DNA of 64,000 nt, from contig CAVSKL010000001.1 in assembly GCA_963728475.1 (NCBI GenBank), positions 1,674,001 to 1,738,000 of the forward strand. The letters run 5' to 3'. Under the pieces are notes generated by a model, which saw nothing but the letters and a program-made list of their open reading frames with translations, was not told the origin of the DNA and searched no databases. The position numbers and the translations under genes were made by a program. This document shows positions 1-9,247 of this stretch, piece by piece (position 1 is the first letter of the stretch; every line of letters starts with the position of its first letter). The stretch is from CAVSKL01 sp963728475 [NCBI: Candidatus Eiseniibacteriota bacterium]. Its GTDB lineage: Bacteria > Eisenbacteria > RBG-16-71-46 > JABDJR01.

Positions 1-117
1 CGCCGCGGTCCTCCCCCGACCGGGCCGCGGATGGAACGGAGGCGAGACGCCGTGAAATCCCCGCGCCAGCAGTCTTCACCCGGGCCCCGTTCGGGGCGGT
101 AGGGAGACCGGAAGGGA

Positions 118-3009
118 ATGCGACCCGGAGACTCGGTCGGGCGGTACCGCCTGAAGCGGGAGCTCGGCCGTGGCGGCATGGGCACGGTGTGGCTCGCCCA
201 CGATCCGGTCCTGGAACGGCCGGTGGCGCTGAAGTTTCCGGCCGGGGGCGTCGCGGGGAGCGAGGACGGCCGCCGCCGGCTGCTCCGCGAGGCGCGCGCC
301 GCCTGTGCCCTGGACCACCCCGGAATCGCCACCGTCTACGACGCGGCCGAGGACGACGGCCGCCTCTACATCGCCATGAAGTACGTGGCGGGGAAGACGC
401 TGGCCGATCGCGTCGCCGCCGGTCCCGCGCCTGTCCCCGAGGTCGTCCGCCACGCCCGCCAGGCCGCCGAGGCCCTCGCCCACGCCCACCGCCAGGGCAT
501 CCTCCACCGCGACGTGACCAGCCGGAACATCATGGTGGACGGGGACGGGAACGTGGTGATGGTGGACTTCGGCCTGGCCCGGCGCGAGGGCGCGATGCGG
601 ATCACCCGCACCGGGATCACCCTCGGCACCCTCGCCTTCCTCGCCCCCGAGGTGGTGGTGGGGAAGGAAGGGGACGCCCGCTCCGACCTCTACGGCCTGG
701 GGGTGGTCCTGTACGAGGTGCTCACCGGGGCCCTTCCGTTCCGGCGCGACGGCCTCGAGGCCATGATCTACGCGGTGGTCTACACCGAGCCCGAAGCCCC
801 CTCCACCCTCCGGCCGGATATCCCGGGGGCGCTGGAGGAGGTGGTGCTCCGGCTCCTGGCCAAGGATCCCGGGGAGCGCTATCACTCCGCCGAGGAACTG
901 GCCGCGGTTCTCCGGCGCCTGGAAGCGGACCCGGGTGCGGCCGGGCGGCGCTCCGGCGCGGGCGCCACGGCGGCTCCCGGGGCCTCGGGCGGGGGCGCGA
1001 GGCCGGGGGGCGGACGCATGCGCGCGAAACGCGGGAACCCGGGCCGGGGCCGGTGGCTGGTGCCGGTGGTCGCGGTGGCGGCGTTGGCGGCGGCGTTCGC
1101 GTTCCTGGGGCGGGGACGCGGGCACGCGGGGAGCGGGACGACGGCCCCCTCGGTCAAACCCTGGGTGCTGGTGGCCGAGTTCGATGCGCCCCGGGGCGAT
1201 CGCTCGCTGGGCCCGGCCGCCCGCCACCTGGTGATGGCGGCGCTCGACCAGTCGGAGGTGGTGTCGGTGGTGCCCTCGGACAACCTCGCGGCCGCGCTCT
1301 ACCTGGCCGGGAAGTCCGACACCACCCGGGTCGACGGGCCGGTGGCACGCGAGCTGGCCTTCCGGAGCGGGATCAAGACGGTGATCGAGGGGCGGATCGA
1401 CCGGCTCGGCTCCGGCTACTCGGTGGTCCTGCGGGCCCTCGACTCCGACGACGGTCGCCCCATCTGCGCGGTCCACGGCAACGCATCGGACCAGGGCAAG
1501 CTCATCGCCTGCCTGGAACGGCTTACCGGGGAGCTTCGCCGGGGACTGGGCGAGGAGCAGGAGCAGCTCACCCGGACCCGGATCCGGTGGGAGGCCTTCA
1601 CGCCGTCCTTCGCCGCCTACCGAAAGTACGCCGAGGCGTTCGATCTCCAGCAGATCCAGGGGGACGATCGCGGATCGATTCCGCTTCTCGACGAGGCCCT
1701 GGAACTCGATCCCGACTTCGCCGAGGCCTGGGCGCTCAAGGGCTACGGCTACGTCCATCTGGGCGAGCCGGACTCGCAGCGGGTGTGCCTGCGCGAGGCC
1801 CTGGCCCGCCCCGGGCGCCTGACCGAGAACGGCCGGATGTTCCTCCAGGCCATCCAGGACGTGTACGACGGCAAGCAGGACCGGGCCGACGCCGCCTTCC
1901 AGGAGCTGATCCGGAGAGGCTACGAGCTCAGCAGCTCCTATGGAAACCGCGGCTGGATCCTGTCCGGAAGCGGCCGGTTCCGGGAAGCGATGGAATGCAA
2001 CATCAAGGCCGCCCACGTCGGCCCCATCGCCCCCCAGCAGTGGGTGCTGGGCAACGAGCTGGGGATGCTCCTCCTGTTCGGGCGCACCCGGGAGGCGCAG
2101 GAGGAACTGCCCAAGCTCCGCGGCACCTACGCGGGGTTCTGGACCCTGGGGGTGGCGGTGGCGTCGGCCCAGTGGTCCCGGGTGGACAGCCTGGCCGCGA
2201 TCTACCGCAGCGATCCCACCTGCGACCGCAACAACCGCTGGTGGGCCACAGTGTCTCAGGCGGCCAACCAGAGCGCGTACGGCGGGCTCGAGCGGGCGGA
2301 CGAGATCCTCCGCGAGGGCCAGGCCGAGGCCGCGGAGGGCGGGCGCCCCTACCGGGTCCAGTACCTGGCCATCCAGCGATTCCTGCTCGGGCTGGCCACC
2401 GGGCATCCGGAGCGGACGCCGGATTTCCCCTCGGGCCCGGAGCCGGCCTGCACGAGCGTGGCGGTGGGCGCGTTCGAATACACCGTGCTCGGCGACAGCG
2501 TCCGTGCCCGGGAACTGGTGCGGCGCTACCGGGAGAACCCCGGCGAATGCGACGACCCCGAGGCCACCGCCCCCAAGCTGATCCGGGCCGCAGAAGCGGG
2601 GCTGGCCGGGCGGTGGATCGAGGGCGCGGAGGCCCTGGCTCCCCTCGCCCGGCACGAGTTCTGGTTCCAGGCGGACGTGGGGCCGGCGCTCGTCCGCTGG
2701 ATGACCGCGCAGATGTTCCGGGTGGCGAACCAGCCCGACTCCGCCAACGCCTACCGCGAGCTGGCCCTGAGCAGCCACGGATGCGACTGGGTCTACCGGC
2801 CCGAGGTCCGGATGATCTCCACCGTCGTCCACCTGGAACTGGCCCGGGACTACGCAAGCCTGGGCCGGGTGGACGCCGCCGCCCGCCACCTGGCCCTGGC
2901 CAAGGCCCAGGCCACCCACCCGGATCCGGATCTGCAAGCCGACATCGCGTCGGTGGAGGCGGCGTTGCAGCGCGCCCACCGCGGGCGCGCCGTCACCACC
3001 ACCGATTGA
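118..3009 (+). CDS. Transmembrane Ser/Thr protein kinase with TolB/FlgO-like and TPR sensor region
   Basis: A 963-aa Hanks-type kinase. The cytoplasmic domain (about residues 10-270) has the glycine loop GRGGMG, lysine 39, an HRD triplet at 130-132 and DFG at 150-152. The loop reads HRDVTSRN, where Ser/Thr kinases usually have HRDxKPxN, so the conserved Lys-Pro pair is missing although the catalytic Asp and Asn remain. A low-complexity Gly/Ala/Arg linker leads to one membrane helix (about 313-331). The outer part begins with a stretch resembling the TolB-N/FlgO fold found after such kinases (about 343-470), followed by TPR-like helices to the end. ATG is preceded by GGAAGGGA. It stands alone, so its substrates cannot be inferred. 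Kinase assignment is firm; the sensory role is inferred. Confidence 0.93.
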   Translation: MRPGDSVGRYRLKRELGRGGMGTVWLAHDPVLERPVALKFPAGGVAGSEDGRRRLLREARAACALDHPGIATVYDAAEDDGRLYIAMKYVAGKTLADRVAAGPAPVPEVVRHARQAAEALAHAHRQGILHRDVTSRNIMVDGDGNVVMVDFGLARREGAMRITRTGITLGTLAFLAPEVVVGKEGDARSDLYGLGVVLYEVLTGALPFRRDGLEAMIYAVVYTEPEAPSTLRPDIPGALEEVVLRLLAKDPGERYHSAEELAAVLRRLEADPGAAGRRSGAGATAAPGASGGGARPGGGRMRAKRGNPGRGRWLVPVVAVAALAAAFAFLGRGRGHAGSGTTAPSVKPWVLVAEFDAPRGDRSLGPAARHLVMAALDQSEVVSVVPSDNLAAALYLAGKSDTTRVDGPVARELAFRSGIKTVIEGRIDRLGSGYSVVLRALDSDDGRPICAVHGNASDQGKLIACLERLTGELRRGLGEEQEQLTRTRIRWEAFTPSFAAYRKYAEAFDLQQIQGDDRGSIPLLDEALELDPDFAEAWALKGYGYVHLGEPDSQRVCLREALARPGRLTENGRMFLQAIQDVYDGKQDRADAAFQELIRRGYELSSSYGNRGWILSGSGRFREAMECNIKAAHVGPIAPQQWVLGNELGMLLLFGRTREAQEELPKLRGTYAGFWTLGVAVASAQWSRVDSLAAIYRSDPTCDRNNRWWATVSQAANQSAYGGLERADEILREGQAEAAEGGRPYRVQYLAIQRFLLGLATGHPERTPDFPSGPEPACTSVAVGAFEYTVLGDSVRARELVRRYRENPGECDDPEATAPKLIRAAEAGLAGRWIEGAEALAPLARHEFWFQADVGPALVRWMTAQMFRVANQPDSANAYRELALSSHGCDWVYRPEVRMISTVVHLELARDYASLGRVDAAARHLALAKAQATHPDPDLQADIASVEAALQRAHRGRAVTTTD

Positions 3010-3037
3010 GCGCCTCCGCGCCCCGGCCACGCCGGCC

Positions 3038-3064
3038 CCGGCGGCGGGGCCGGGGGGCCGCCGG
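3038..3064. terminator. GC hairpin after kinase gene (weak terminator candidate)
   Basis: The sequence CCGGCGGC at 3038-3045 pairs with GCCGCCGG at 3057-3064 across an 11-nt loop, between the kinase stop and the next GTG. No T-run follows, so termination is uncertain. Confidence 0.3.
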
Positions 3065-3082
3065 CCCCGGGGAGACCCCATC

Positions 3083-3625
3083 GTGAACCTTCCCCACGCA
3101 CTGGAGACCCCGCGCACCCGCCTCCGCCGCTGGCGCGAACCCGACCGGGAACCCTTCGCTCTCATGAACGCGGATCCCCGGGTGGTCGAGTTCCTCCCCG
3201 CCCCTCTCACCCGCGCCGGGAGCGACGCCTTCGCCGATCGCATCGCCGCGCACTTCGCCGAGCATGGGTTCGGCCTGTGGGCGCTGGAGGTGCCGGGAGC
3301 GGCGGCCTTCGCCGGGTTCGTGGGACTTTCGATCCCGCGGTTCGAAGCCGCGTTCACCCCCTGCGTGGAGGTCGGCTGGCGGCTCGCCCCGGAACACTGG
3401 GGGCGCGGCTACGCCACCGAGGCCGCGCGGGCCGCGCTCCGCTTCGCCTTCGGCCCGCTGGGGCTCGTGGAAGTGCTATCGTTCACCGTTCCCGCCAACC
3501 TCCGGTCCCGGCGGGTGATGGAGAGGCTCGGCATGACCCGCGACCCCCGCGACGACTTCGACCATCCGCTCCTTCCCGAGGGCCACCGCCTGCGGCGGCA
3601 CGTCCTCTACCGGATCTCGCGATGA
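3083..3625 (+). CDS. GNAT N-acetyltransferase, RimJ/RimL-like
   Basis: A 180-aa acetyltransferase of the RimJ/RimL (Acetyltransf_3) type. It opens with the typical TPRTRLRRWREPD segment. The acetyl-CoA loop is WRLAPEHWGRGYATEAARA (about 97-115), and the C-terminal motif is PANLRSRRVMERLGM (about 136-150). Such enzymes acetylate protein N-termini or small amines; the substrate is unknown. The GTG start has the ribosome-binding sequence GGGGAGACC. It overlaps the next gene by ATGA, suggesting translational coupling. Confidence 0.9.
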   Translation: MNLPHALETPRTRLRRWREPDREPFALMNADPRVVEFLPAPLTRAGSDAFADRIAAHFAEHGFGLWALEVPGAAAFAGFVGLSIPRFEAAFTPCVEVGWRLAPEHWGRGYATEAARAALRFAFGPLGLVEVLSFTVPANLRSRRVMERLGMTRDPRDDFDHPLLPEGHRLRRHVLYRISR

Positions 3626-4164
3626 GCCGGCGCATCGCGTTCCTGCGGGCGATCAACGTGGGCGGCCACACGGTGAAGATGGACCGCCTGCGCGCGCTCT
3701 TCGGGGAGATGGGGTTCGCGGAGGTCGAGACCTTCATCGCCAGCGGGAACGTCCTGTTCGAGGGGCGGTCGGGGAGCGGCCGGGCGCTGGAGCGCCGGAT
3801 CGAGGCGGCCCTGGCCGGGGCCCTGGGCTACCCGGTGCCCACGTTCGTCCGCACGCTTCCCGAGCTGGCGGCGGTGGTGGCCGCCGCGCCCTTCGCGCCG
3901 CGAACGGTCGCGGCGGCGACGACCTTCAACGTGGCGTTCCTGGGCGCCGCGCCCCACCGAGAACGGATCGCCGCGGTCGAGGCGCTGCGGGCCGACGGCG
4001 ACGCGTTCCACTTCCGGGGCCGGGAATTCTACTGGGCGAGCCCGCGGAGGCAGGCCGAGTCGAAGTTCTCGAACGCCGTCCTGGAAAAGGCTCTCGGCGC
4101 GCCCTCGACCATGCGCGGCATGAACATGCTCCGCAAGCTGGCGGCCAGGACCGCCCCGGCCTGA
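3622..4164 (+). CDS. DUF1697 family protein
   Basis: A 180-aa protein of the widespread DUF1697 family, recognised by FLRAINVGG near the N-terminus, FIASGNVLFEG around 36-46 and SNAVLEKALG near the C-terminus. Length is normal for the family. No biochemical function is established. The ATG lies inside the stop of the preceding acetyltransferase gene (ATGA overlap), so the two are probably co-translated. Confidence 0.9.
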   Translation: MSRRIAFLRAINVGGHTVKMDRLRALFGEMGFAEVETFIASGNVLFEGRSGSGRALERRIEAALAGALGYPVPTFVRTLPELAAVVAAAPFAPRTVAAATTFNVAFLGAAPHRERIAAVEALRADGDAFHFRGREFYWASPRRQAESKFSNAVLEKALGAPSTMRGMNMLRKLAARTAPA

Positions 4165-4188
4165 CCGGTTACGAACCCTCGCCGAACC

Positions 4189-4869
4189 ATGGGAGACCCG
4201 AACGTGAACGACGACCTGATCCTGGCCGTGGACCGTTACATCGACGACCTCTACGTCCCCGCCGACCCGGCGCTCGACGCCACCCTCCGTTCCACGGTGG
4301 AAGCGGGGATGCCGGAGATCCAGATTTCCCCGAACCAGGGGAAGTTGCTCTACCTGTTGGCGCGGATCCAGGGCGCCCGGAAGATCCTGGAGGTGGGCAC
4401 CCTCGCCGGCTACAGCGCGATCTGGCTGGGACGGGCGCTGACCGACGGCGGGAAGCTCATCACCCTGGAATTCGATCCCAAGCACGCGGCGGTGGCGCGG
4501 AAGAACCTGGAGCGGGCGGGGCTGGGAGACCGGGCGGAGGTCCGCGTGGGCCCGGCCCTGGAAAGCCTGGCCGCGATCGCGAAGGACGGCGAAGGCCCGT
4601 TCGACGTGGTGTTCATCGATGCCGACAAGGTGAACTATCCGAACTACCTGGAGCGGGCGCTGGGGCTGACCCGGTCCGGCAGCCTGATCCTGGCCGACAA
4701 CGTCGTGCGGGCGGGGCAGGTGATCAATCCCGCCGAGGACGATGCCTCGGCCAAGGCCACCCACGCCTTCAACGCGGCGATCGCGTCCGACCCGCGACTG
4801 GAAGCGGTGGTGCTCCAGCAGGTGGGGATCAAGGGCCACGACGGGCTGGCGCTGGTCCGGGTCCGGTAG
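4189..4869 (+). CDS. SAM-dependent O-methyltransferase (catechol/caffeoyl-CoA OMT-like)
   Basis: A 226-aa class I methyltransferase of the Methyltransf_3 family. The SAM-binding motif ILEVGTLAGYSAIWLGRAL starts at about residue 66. FDVVFIDADKVNYPNYLE (about 139-156) carries the acidic residues that bind the metal and catechol-type substrate in relatives. The upstream SPNQGKLLYLLARI is typical of this bacterial subgroup. Two starts are possible: ATG 4189, or GTG 4204, which has a better-placed GGGAGAC ribosome-binding sequence and would give 221 aa. The natural substrate is unknown. Confidence 0.9.
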   Translation: MGDPNVNDDLILAVDRYIDDLYVPADPALDATLRSTVEAGMPEIQISPNQGKLLYLLARIQGARKILEVGTLAGYSAIWLGRALTDGGKLITLEFDPKHAAVARKNLERAGLGDRAEVRVGPALESLAAIAKDGEGPFDVVFIDADKVNYPNYLERALGLTRSGSLILADNVVRAGQVINPAEDDASAKATHAFNAAIASDPRLEAVVLQQVGIKGHDGLALVRVR

Positions 4870-4894
4870 CCGGGCGCGCGGGGAAGGGGGCACG

Positions 4895-5776
4895 ATGACG
4901 GGACCGGACGGCTTGACCTACCGCGAGGGCTACTTCGGGAACCGGCTCCTGCGGAACGAGTTCAAGCGCTTCCTGCGCGAAATCCACGGCCTGGACCTCA
5001 CCCGGTGGGAAGCGTGCGGATTCTGGGACGAAGGGTACCGGGCGTTCTCGCTCCTCGACGGCGACCGCATGGTTGCGAGCGTGTGCCTCTACTCCATGGA
5101 CATGACGATCGGGGGCGCGCCCCGCCGGGTGGGGCAGTTCTCGGGGGTGGGGACGGTCCCCGGCCGCCGCCGGAGGGGCCTCGGGCGGTGGCTGAGCGAA
5201 CGGGCGCTGGCATGGGCCGCGCCCGGCCATGACGGTTTCTTCCTCTTCGCCGACGAGGAGGCGCTTCCCTTCTACGCCCGCCTGGGGTTCACGCGGGCAT
5301 CGGAGAGCGTTCCGGTCCTGGCGGTGGAGCCCCCGGCGCCCCGGCCGGGGATGCGCCGGATCGAGGTCGACGACGATCACGATCTGGCGCTCCTCACCGC
5401 CATCGCCCGCCGCCGTGCCCCGGCCTCCGAGGCCCTGGGCGTCCGGAACCCGGAACTCCTCCTCTTCCATTGCCTCTACACCCTGCCCGGGCGAGCGTGG
5501 TTCGTGCCCGACCTGAACGCGGCGGTGTTCTTCTCGGTGGAGGAGGGACGGCTCACCCTGTTCGACGTGGCCGCCGCCCGGATTCCGTCTTTCGCAGAGC
5601 TGCATCCCTACCTGGCCGGGATCCCGCACCACGAGGTGCGCTTCCGGTTCGAGCCGGACCGGATGGGGGTCGAGCCCTCCTCCCGGCTTCCCCTGGAGGA
5701 GAACAACCTCCACCTCCACCCCTCGCTCCGCCTCCCGGCATCGCCTATTCTCTTCCCCTACACCGCCCACGCCTGA
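4895..5776 (+). CDS. GNAT family N-acetyltransferase
   Basis: A 293-aa acetyltransferase. The N-terminal half carries the GNAT fold with the acetyl-CoA loop VPGRRRRGLGRWLSERALAW (about 88-107) and LPFYARLGF around 125-133. The C-terminal half is a less conserved second domain, reminiscent of two-domain GNATs. ATG 4895 was chosen because GGAAGGGGG lies just upstream and the family N-terminus begins there. It is 25 nt downstream of the methyltransferase stop, so co-transcription is likely. Substrate unknown. Confidence 0.8.
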   Translation: MTGPDGLTYREGYFGNRLLRNEFKRFLREIHGLDLTRWEACGFWDEGYRAFSLLDGDRMVASVCLYSMDMTIGGAPRRVGQFSGVGTVPGRRRRGLGRWLSERALAWAAPGHDGFFLFADEEALPFYARLGFTRASESVPVLAVEPPAPRPGMRRIEVDDDHDLALLTAIARRRAPASEALGVRNPELLLFHCLYTLPGRAWFVPDLNAAVFFSVEEGRLTLFDVAAARIPSFAELHPYLAGIPHHEVRFRFEPDRMGVEPSSRLPLEENNLHLHPSLRLPASPILFPYTAHA

Positions 5777-5783
5777 TCCCCAT

Positions 5784-5806
5784 GCCCCCCGACCGCTGGG
5801 GGGGGC
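5784..5806. terminator. GC hairpin between GNAT and TMEM175-like genes
   Basis: A C-rich arm (GCCCCCC, 5784-5790) faces a G-rich arm ending at 5806 across an 8-nt loop. No T-run follows. It could be a weak terminator or a 5' hairpin of the next transcript. Confidence 0.3.
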
Positions 5807-5831
5807 GTCATCCCGGGCGCAGAGGAATGCC

Positions 5832-6431
5832 ATGCACAAGGGACGACTGGAAGCGTTCAGCGACGGCATGATGGCCATCCTGATCACGGTCATGGTACTG
5901 GAGATGAAGGTTCCCCAGGGAACGGGCCTCGGGGCGCTCCGGCCGATGATCCCGGTGTTCCTGTCCTATGTCCTGAGTTTCGTGTTTCTGGGCATCTACT
6001 GGAACAACCACCATCACATGATGCACGCCGCCGACCGCGTTACCGGCGGCGTCCTGTGGGCCAACCTGCACCTCCTGTTCTGGCTTTCCCTCATTCCCTT
6101 CGTGACCGGGTGGATGGGGGAAAACGAGTTCGCCCCGCTGCCGGTGGCGATGTACGGGCTGGTGCTGATCCTCGCGGCGATCGCCTACACCATCCTTCAG
6201 AGCCGGATCATCCGCGCCCAGGGGGCGGGGTCCCGGCTCCGGGCCGCGGTGGGGAACGATCGCAAGGGGAAGCTGTCCATCGTGCTCTACGCCGCCGCCA
6301 TTCCCGCCGCGTTCTTGAGCACCTGGATCGCGGGCGGACTCTACGTGCTGGTCGCGCTGATCTGGCTGGTCCCGGACCGGCGGATCGAGTCCCGGCTGGC
6401 CGCCCGGCCGCCGGGTCCGCGCAGCGCGTAA
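5832..6431 (+). CDS. TMEM175/DUF1211-like potassium channel family protein
   Basis: A 199-aa integral membrane protein of the TMEM175 (DUF1211) family. The signature FSDGMMAILIT of the first pore-lining helix lies at about residues 9-19, followed by the family-typical YWNNHHHMMH after the third helix. Five to six hydrophobic helices are visible. Bacterial members form K+-conducting channels of single-repeat subunits, so an ion-leak role at the inner membrane is likely. The ATG follows AGAGGAA. The gene is bounded downstream by the composite repeat region. Confidence 0.9.
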   Translation: MHKGRLEAFSDGMMAILITVMVLEMKVPQGTGLGALRPMIPVFLSYVLSFVFLGIYWNNHHHMMHAADRVTGGVLWANLHLLFWLSLIPFVTGWMGENEFAPLPVAMYGLVLILAAIAYTILQSRIIRAQGAGSRLRAAVGNDRKGKLSIVLYAAAIPAAFLSTWIAGGLYVLVALIWLVPDRRIESRLAARPPGPRSA

Positions 6432-6448
6432 CCGCACCTCGGGAAACG

Positions 6449-7337
6449 AGTAATCGTTCCTGATTACTTGTCCCGCAATCGAATACCCGGGTATTCTTTC
6501 TTCCAGCCGGGGTGTGCGACTGTGCGGCTCGACATGCGCGACGCGGGGGCGGCCAGCCGCGGCGCACGGTCCGATTGCGGTGTCGCGGACCTGCCGCGCC
6601 AGGCGATCTGATTGCGGTTCGCGGACCCGCCGCGCCAGGCGATCCGATTGCGGTGTCGCGGACCCGCCGCGCCAGGCGATCCGCGGGCGGCGGTGGGACG
6701 GGGCCGCGAGCCGTGCCGGATGCGGACCCGGGTTTCAAAGGGTTCCAAACCAGATGTGGACCCGGGTCCATCTCGCCCGGCTCGCACCGGCGCGCGGTTG
6801 AGGATGAGAACTCGGGCTCTAAAGGCTCCGAGGGGGGGTGGGACGCGTCCGGCTCACCCCGGCGCGCGGTTGAGGATGAGAACTCGGGCTCTAAAGGCTC
6901 CGAGGGCGGATGGGACGTGGCCGGCTCGCATCGGGGCGTTGCCGTGGCCGCGAACCCGGGTTTCAAAGGGTTCCAAACCAGATGTGGACCCGGGTCCACC
7001 TCGCCCGGCTCGCACCGGCGCGCGGTTGAGGATGAGAACTCGGGCTCTAAAGGCTCCGAGGGCGGATGGGACGTGGCCGGCTCGCATCGGGGCGCTGCCG
7101 TGGCCGCGAACCCGGGTTTCAAAGGGTTCCAAACAAGACGTGGACCCGGGTCCACCTCGCCCGGCTCGCACCGGCGCGCGGTTGATGGTGAGGACTCGGG
7201 CTCTAACGGCTCCGAGGGGGGGTGGGACGCGTCCGGCTCACCCCGGCGCGCGGTTGACGGGCGAACACTGCGGCCGGCCTGTCCGCCGGACCACCGTGGC
7301 GATTGGGTCTGCCGTGGGGATGACCCCATGTTTTACA
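6449..7337. repeat. Composite GC-rich repeat, unit 1
   Basis: This non-coding unit of 889 bp starts with AGTAATCGTTCCTGATTACT (itself an imperfect inverted repeat), then the perfect palindrome GAATACCCGGGTATTC (6481-6496), and ends with GGGGATGACCCCATGTTTT (7316-7334). Inside are three subrepeat families. Family C has three copies of a roughly 36-bp GATTGCGGTGTCGCGGAC-type repeat starting near 6571, 6608 and 6644. Family A contains CTCGGGCTCTAAAGGCTCCG, at 6811, 6883, 7039 and 7195. Family B contains CCCGGGTTTCAAAGGGTTCC and continues to GACCCGGGTCCA, near 6725, 6953 and 7109. Spacings of 156 bp recur. Open frames on both strands are low-complexity by-products of the GC content, and I see no gene. 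Confidence 0.88.
6571..6680. repeat. Subrepeat family C, three tandem copies (unit 1)
   Basis: Three direct copies of a 30-bp core (CCGATTGCGGTGTCGCGGAC continuing to YTGCCGCGCC) at a 36-37 bp period, separated by the short linker AGGCGAT. The counterpart in unit 2 (7457-7560) has period 34 and mostly a CTGT linker. Confidence 0.8.
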
Positions 7338-7456
7338 AGTAATCGTCCCTAATTATTTGTACGACAATTGAATACCCGGGTATTTCTCGTCCAGCCGGGA
7401 TGTGCGACTGTGCGGCTCGACAGGCGCGACGCGGGCGGCCAGCCGCGGCGCACGGT

Positions 7457-7560
7457 CCGATTCCGGTGTCGCGGACCCGCCGCGCCCTGTCCGATTGCGG
7501 TGTCGCGGACCTGCCGCGCCCTGTCCGATTCCGGTGTCGCGGACCCGCCGCGCCAGGCGA
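7457..7560. repeat. Subrepeat family C, three tandem copies (unit 2)
   Basis: Three direct copies of the same 30-bp core as in unit 1, at a 34-bp period, with CTGT linkers between copies. The second-to-last base block alternates between GATTCCGG and GATTGCGG. Confidence 0.8.
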
Positions 7561-7829
7561 TTCGCGGCCGGCGGCGGGACGGGGCCGCGAGCCGTGCCGG
7601 ATGCGAACCCGGGTTTCAAAGGGTTCCAAACCAGATGTGGACCCGGGTCCATCTCGCCCGGCTCGGCCGCGCCGGGCGATCCGCGGGCGGCGGCGGGACG
7701 GGGCCGCGAGCCGTGCCGGATGCGAACCCGGGTTTCAAAGGGTTCCAAACCAGATGTGGACCCGGGTCCATCTCGCCCGGCTCGCACCGGTGGCGCGGTT
7801 GATGATGAGAACTCGGGCTCTAAAGATTC

Positions 7830-9247
7830 GCCTCGTCAGCAGAATCTGTGGGCGAATTCCGGCTCGGGCAAAGCCCCGAGGGCGTGATATAGCGCGATTT
7901 CCGCGCCCCGATAGGTCCGAAAACCAAAAGCTTTTCTCGACGTCAGTTTTGCCTTGCCATTGAAGCCCTCCACGATGCCGCTGGAGAGCTGGCCTTTTGC
8001 GCGAAACCAGTTGAGCAGGAGCGCGCGGTGGCCGCGCAGCATGCGGGCGACTTTCTTCATCGGTGCGATCCTCGAGCGCATCGTCTGCGTGCACCACTGA
8101 TCGAGAAAGCGCCCGGCCCAATACGGCGAGGCGTAGCTCCAGAAGAGCTGGAACTCCTCCTTCAGCAGGTAGGCGCGCACCGAGCGCAGGTTGTATTGCA
8201 GGAGCTCGGCGAGGCGAATGTCCTGCTTGTCGGTGAGGTTCTCCGGGCGCTTCAGCAGCAGCCATCGGCTCTTCGTCAGCACCGGCTCGTACCCCCTCGC
8301 CTTGAGTGCCTTCGTCTCTGCGGCGCGCACCTCGTCCAACGCTTTGCTGAAGTGCGTCATGATGTGAAAGCGGTCGAGCACGTGCACGGCCTGGCCGGCC
8401 TTCTTCGCGATCACCTTCAGGTACGGCTTCCACATGTCCGAGCACACGTACTTCAGCTCCTGGCTGCGCTCACGCCCAACCAGCGGAAAAAGCCGAGCAG
8501 CGTCTTGATCCTGCGGTCCTTCCCGATCCACAGCAGCCGCTTGCAGTGCGCGTCGATCTGGTACACCAACGTCAAGTACTTATGCCCTCGCTGCCAGGCG
8601 ATCTCGTCGATCCCGATCGCCCGAACACCGGAGTAATCGGTCCGGGCTCGGCCCCATTCGACCGCCATCTCGACGGAACGGAATACGCTGTCCCAGGAAC
8701 TCGCAAAAACCTCCGCCACCTCCTTCCAGCTCAGCCGCCTCGCCCAGCGCGCCAAAAACCAGGCATAGGCGTCCGTCAAACGATGCTTCCCCGAGGCCCA
8801 CGGCAGGCGCTCCACCCGCACCCCGCAGCTCAAGCAATCGACCCGTCGCGGCGCGTAGACGAAAAACACCTTCATGCCCCACAGCGGCACAAACTCGAAC
8901 CGCCGCGATGGCAGCTTGTCGTAACCAGGACCCCGTCGCTTGCAGCCTGAGCAGATCGGCCGACTGTTCGACCGGGCCCGAATCTCCACCTCCACCACAA
9001 GCTGGTCATCCTCCCCCTCGGCCCATCGAATCTTCCCGTAGACAAAAGACAGATGCTTCTCAACCCGATTGAGGATAGTCTTGACCTGCACCCTTGGCCC
9101 TCCCGGTTGGTTGGTGTTGCTGCACAACACGCCATCCTCCCAGGATGTGGCCCGGGGTGCGCTCTCTTTCTCTAGCCGCTACTGATGCAAAGGCTTACCC
9201 CGTCCAAGATCAGAACAGCGACTACCCACAGATTCCGCTGAAGACCC
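7830..9247. mobile_element. ISL3-family insertion sequence
   Basis: This element of about 1418 bp contains a transposase of the ISL3 (DDE, zf-ISL3) type on the minus strand. Imperfect 23-bp terminal inverted repeats lie at 7830-7852 and 9225-9247, matching at 19 of 23 positions and sharing AATCTGTGGG. The element is flanked by AAAGATTC (7822-7829) and AAAGATTT (9248-9255), an 8-bp target duplication with one mismatch, the size usual for ISL3. It sits inside a family A copy of the composite repeat, so it arrived after the repeat. Its base composition is visibly less GC-rich than its surroundings. Confidence 0.9.
7836..9130 (-). pseudogene. ISL3-family transposase, frame broken once
   Basis: The N-terminal part (start GTG 9130, open to 8453) contains the zinc-finger region CSGCKRRG and CLSCGVRVE, a helix-turn-helix segment and the first DDE aspartate in AIGIDEIAWQRGHKYLTLVY. 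The C-terminal part (7836 to about 8475) continues with YVCSDMWKPYLKVIAKKAG (second Asp), FHIMTHFSKALDEVR and the last acidic motif SGIVEGFNGKAKLTSRKAFG. The join is at 8475-8477, where CCC on the plus strand should be four C to read FFRWLGRERSQ. All catalytic segments are otherwise intact, so this is a very recent lesion or a consensus error. Confidence 0.9.

Noticed and set aside
76-3357. A 1093-codon open frame on the minus strand across the kinase gene
   Set aside because: It is antisense to a clear kinase with all catalytic motifs. Its product is low-complexity and reflects GC-rich third positions.
6208-7329. A 373-codon minus-strand frame through the composite repeat
   Set aside because: It runs into the antisense of the TMEM175-like gene, and its regular repeats simply follow the 156-bp DNA repeat (a multiple of three). 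Unit 2 breaks the frame spacing (119 bp between two B copies), so coding selection is unlikely.
6571-7560. CRISPR-like short direct repeats (family C)
   Set aside because: The spacers are only 4-7 bp and nearly identical, there are three copies per cluster, and no cas gene is nearby.
7830-9247. Composite transposon or prophage around the insertion sequence
   Set aside because: Only one element with its own ends is present, with no second copy, cargo gene, integrase or attachment site.
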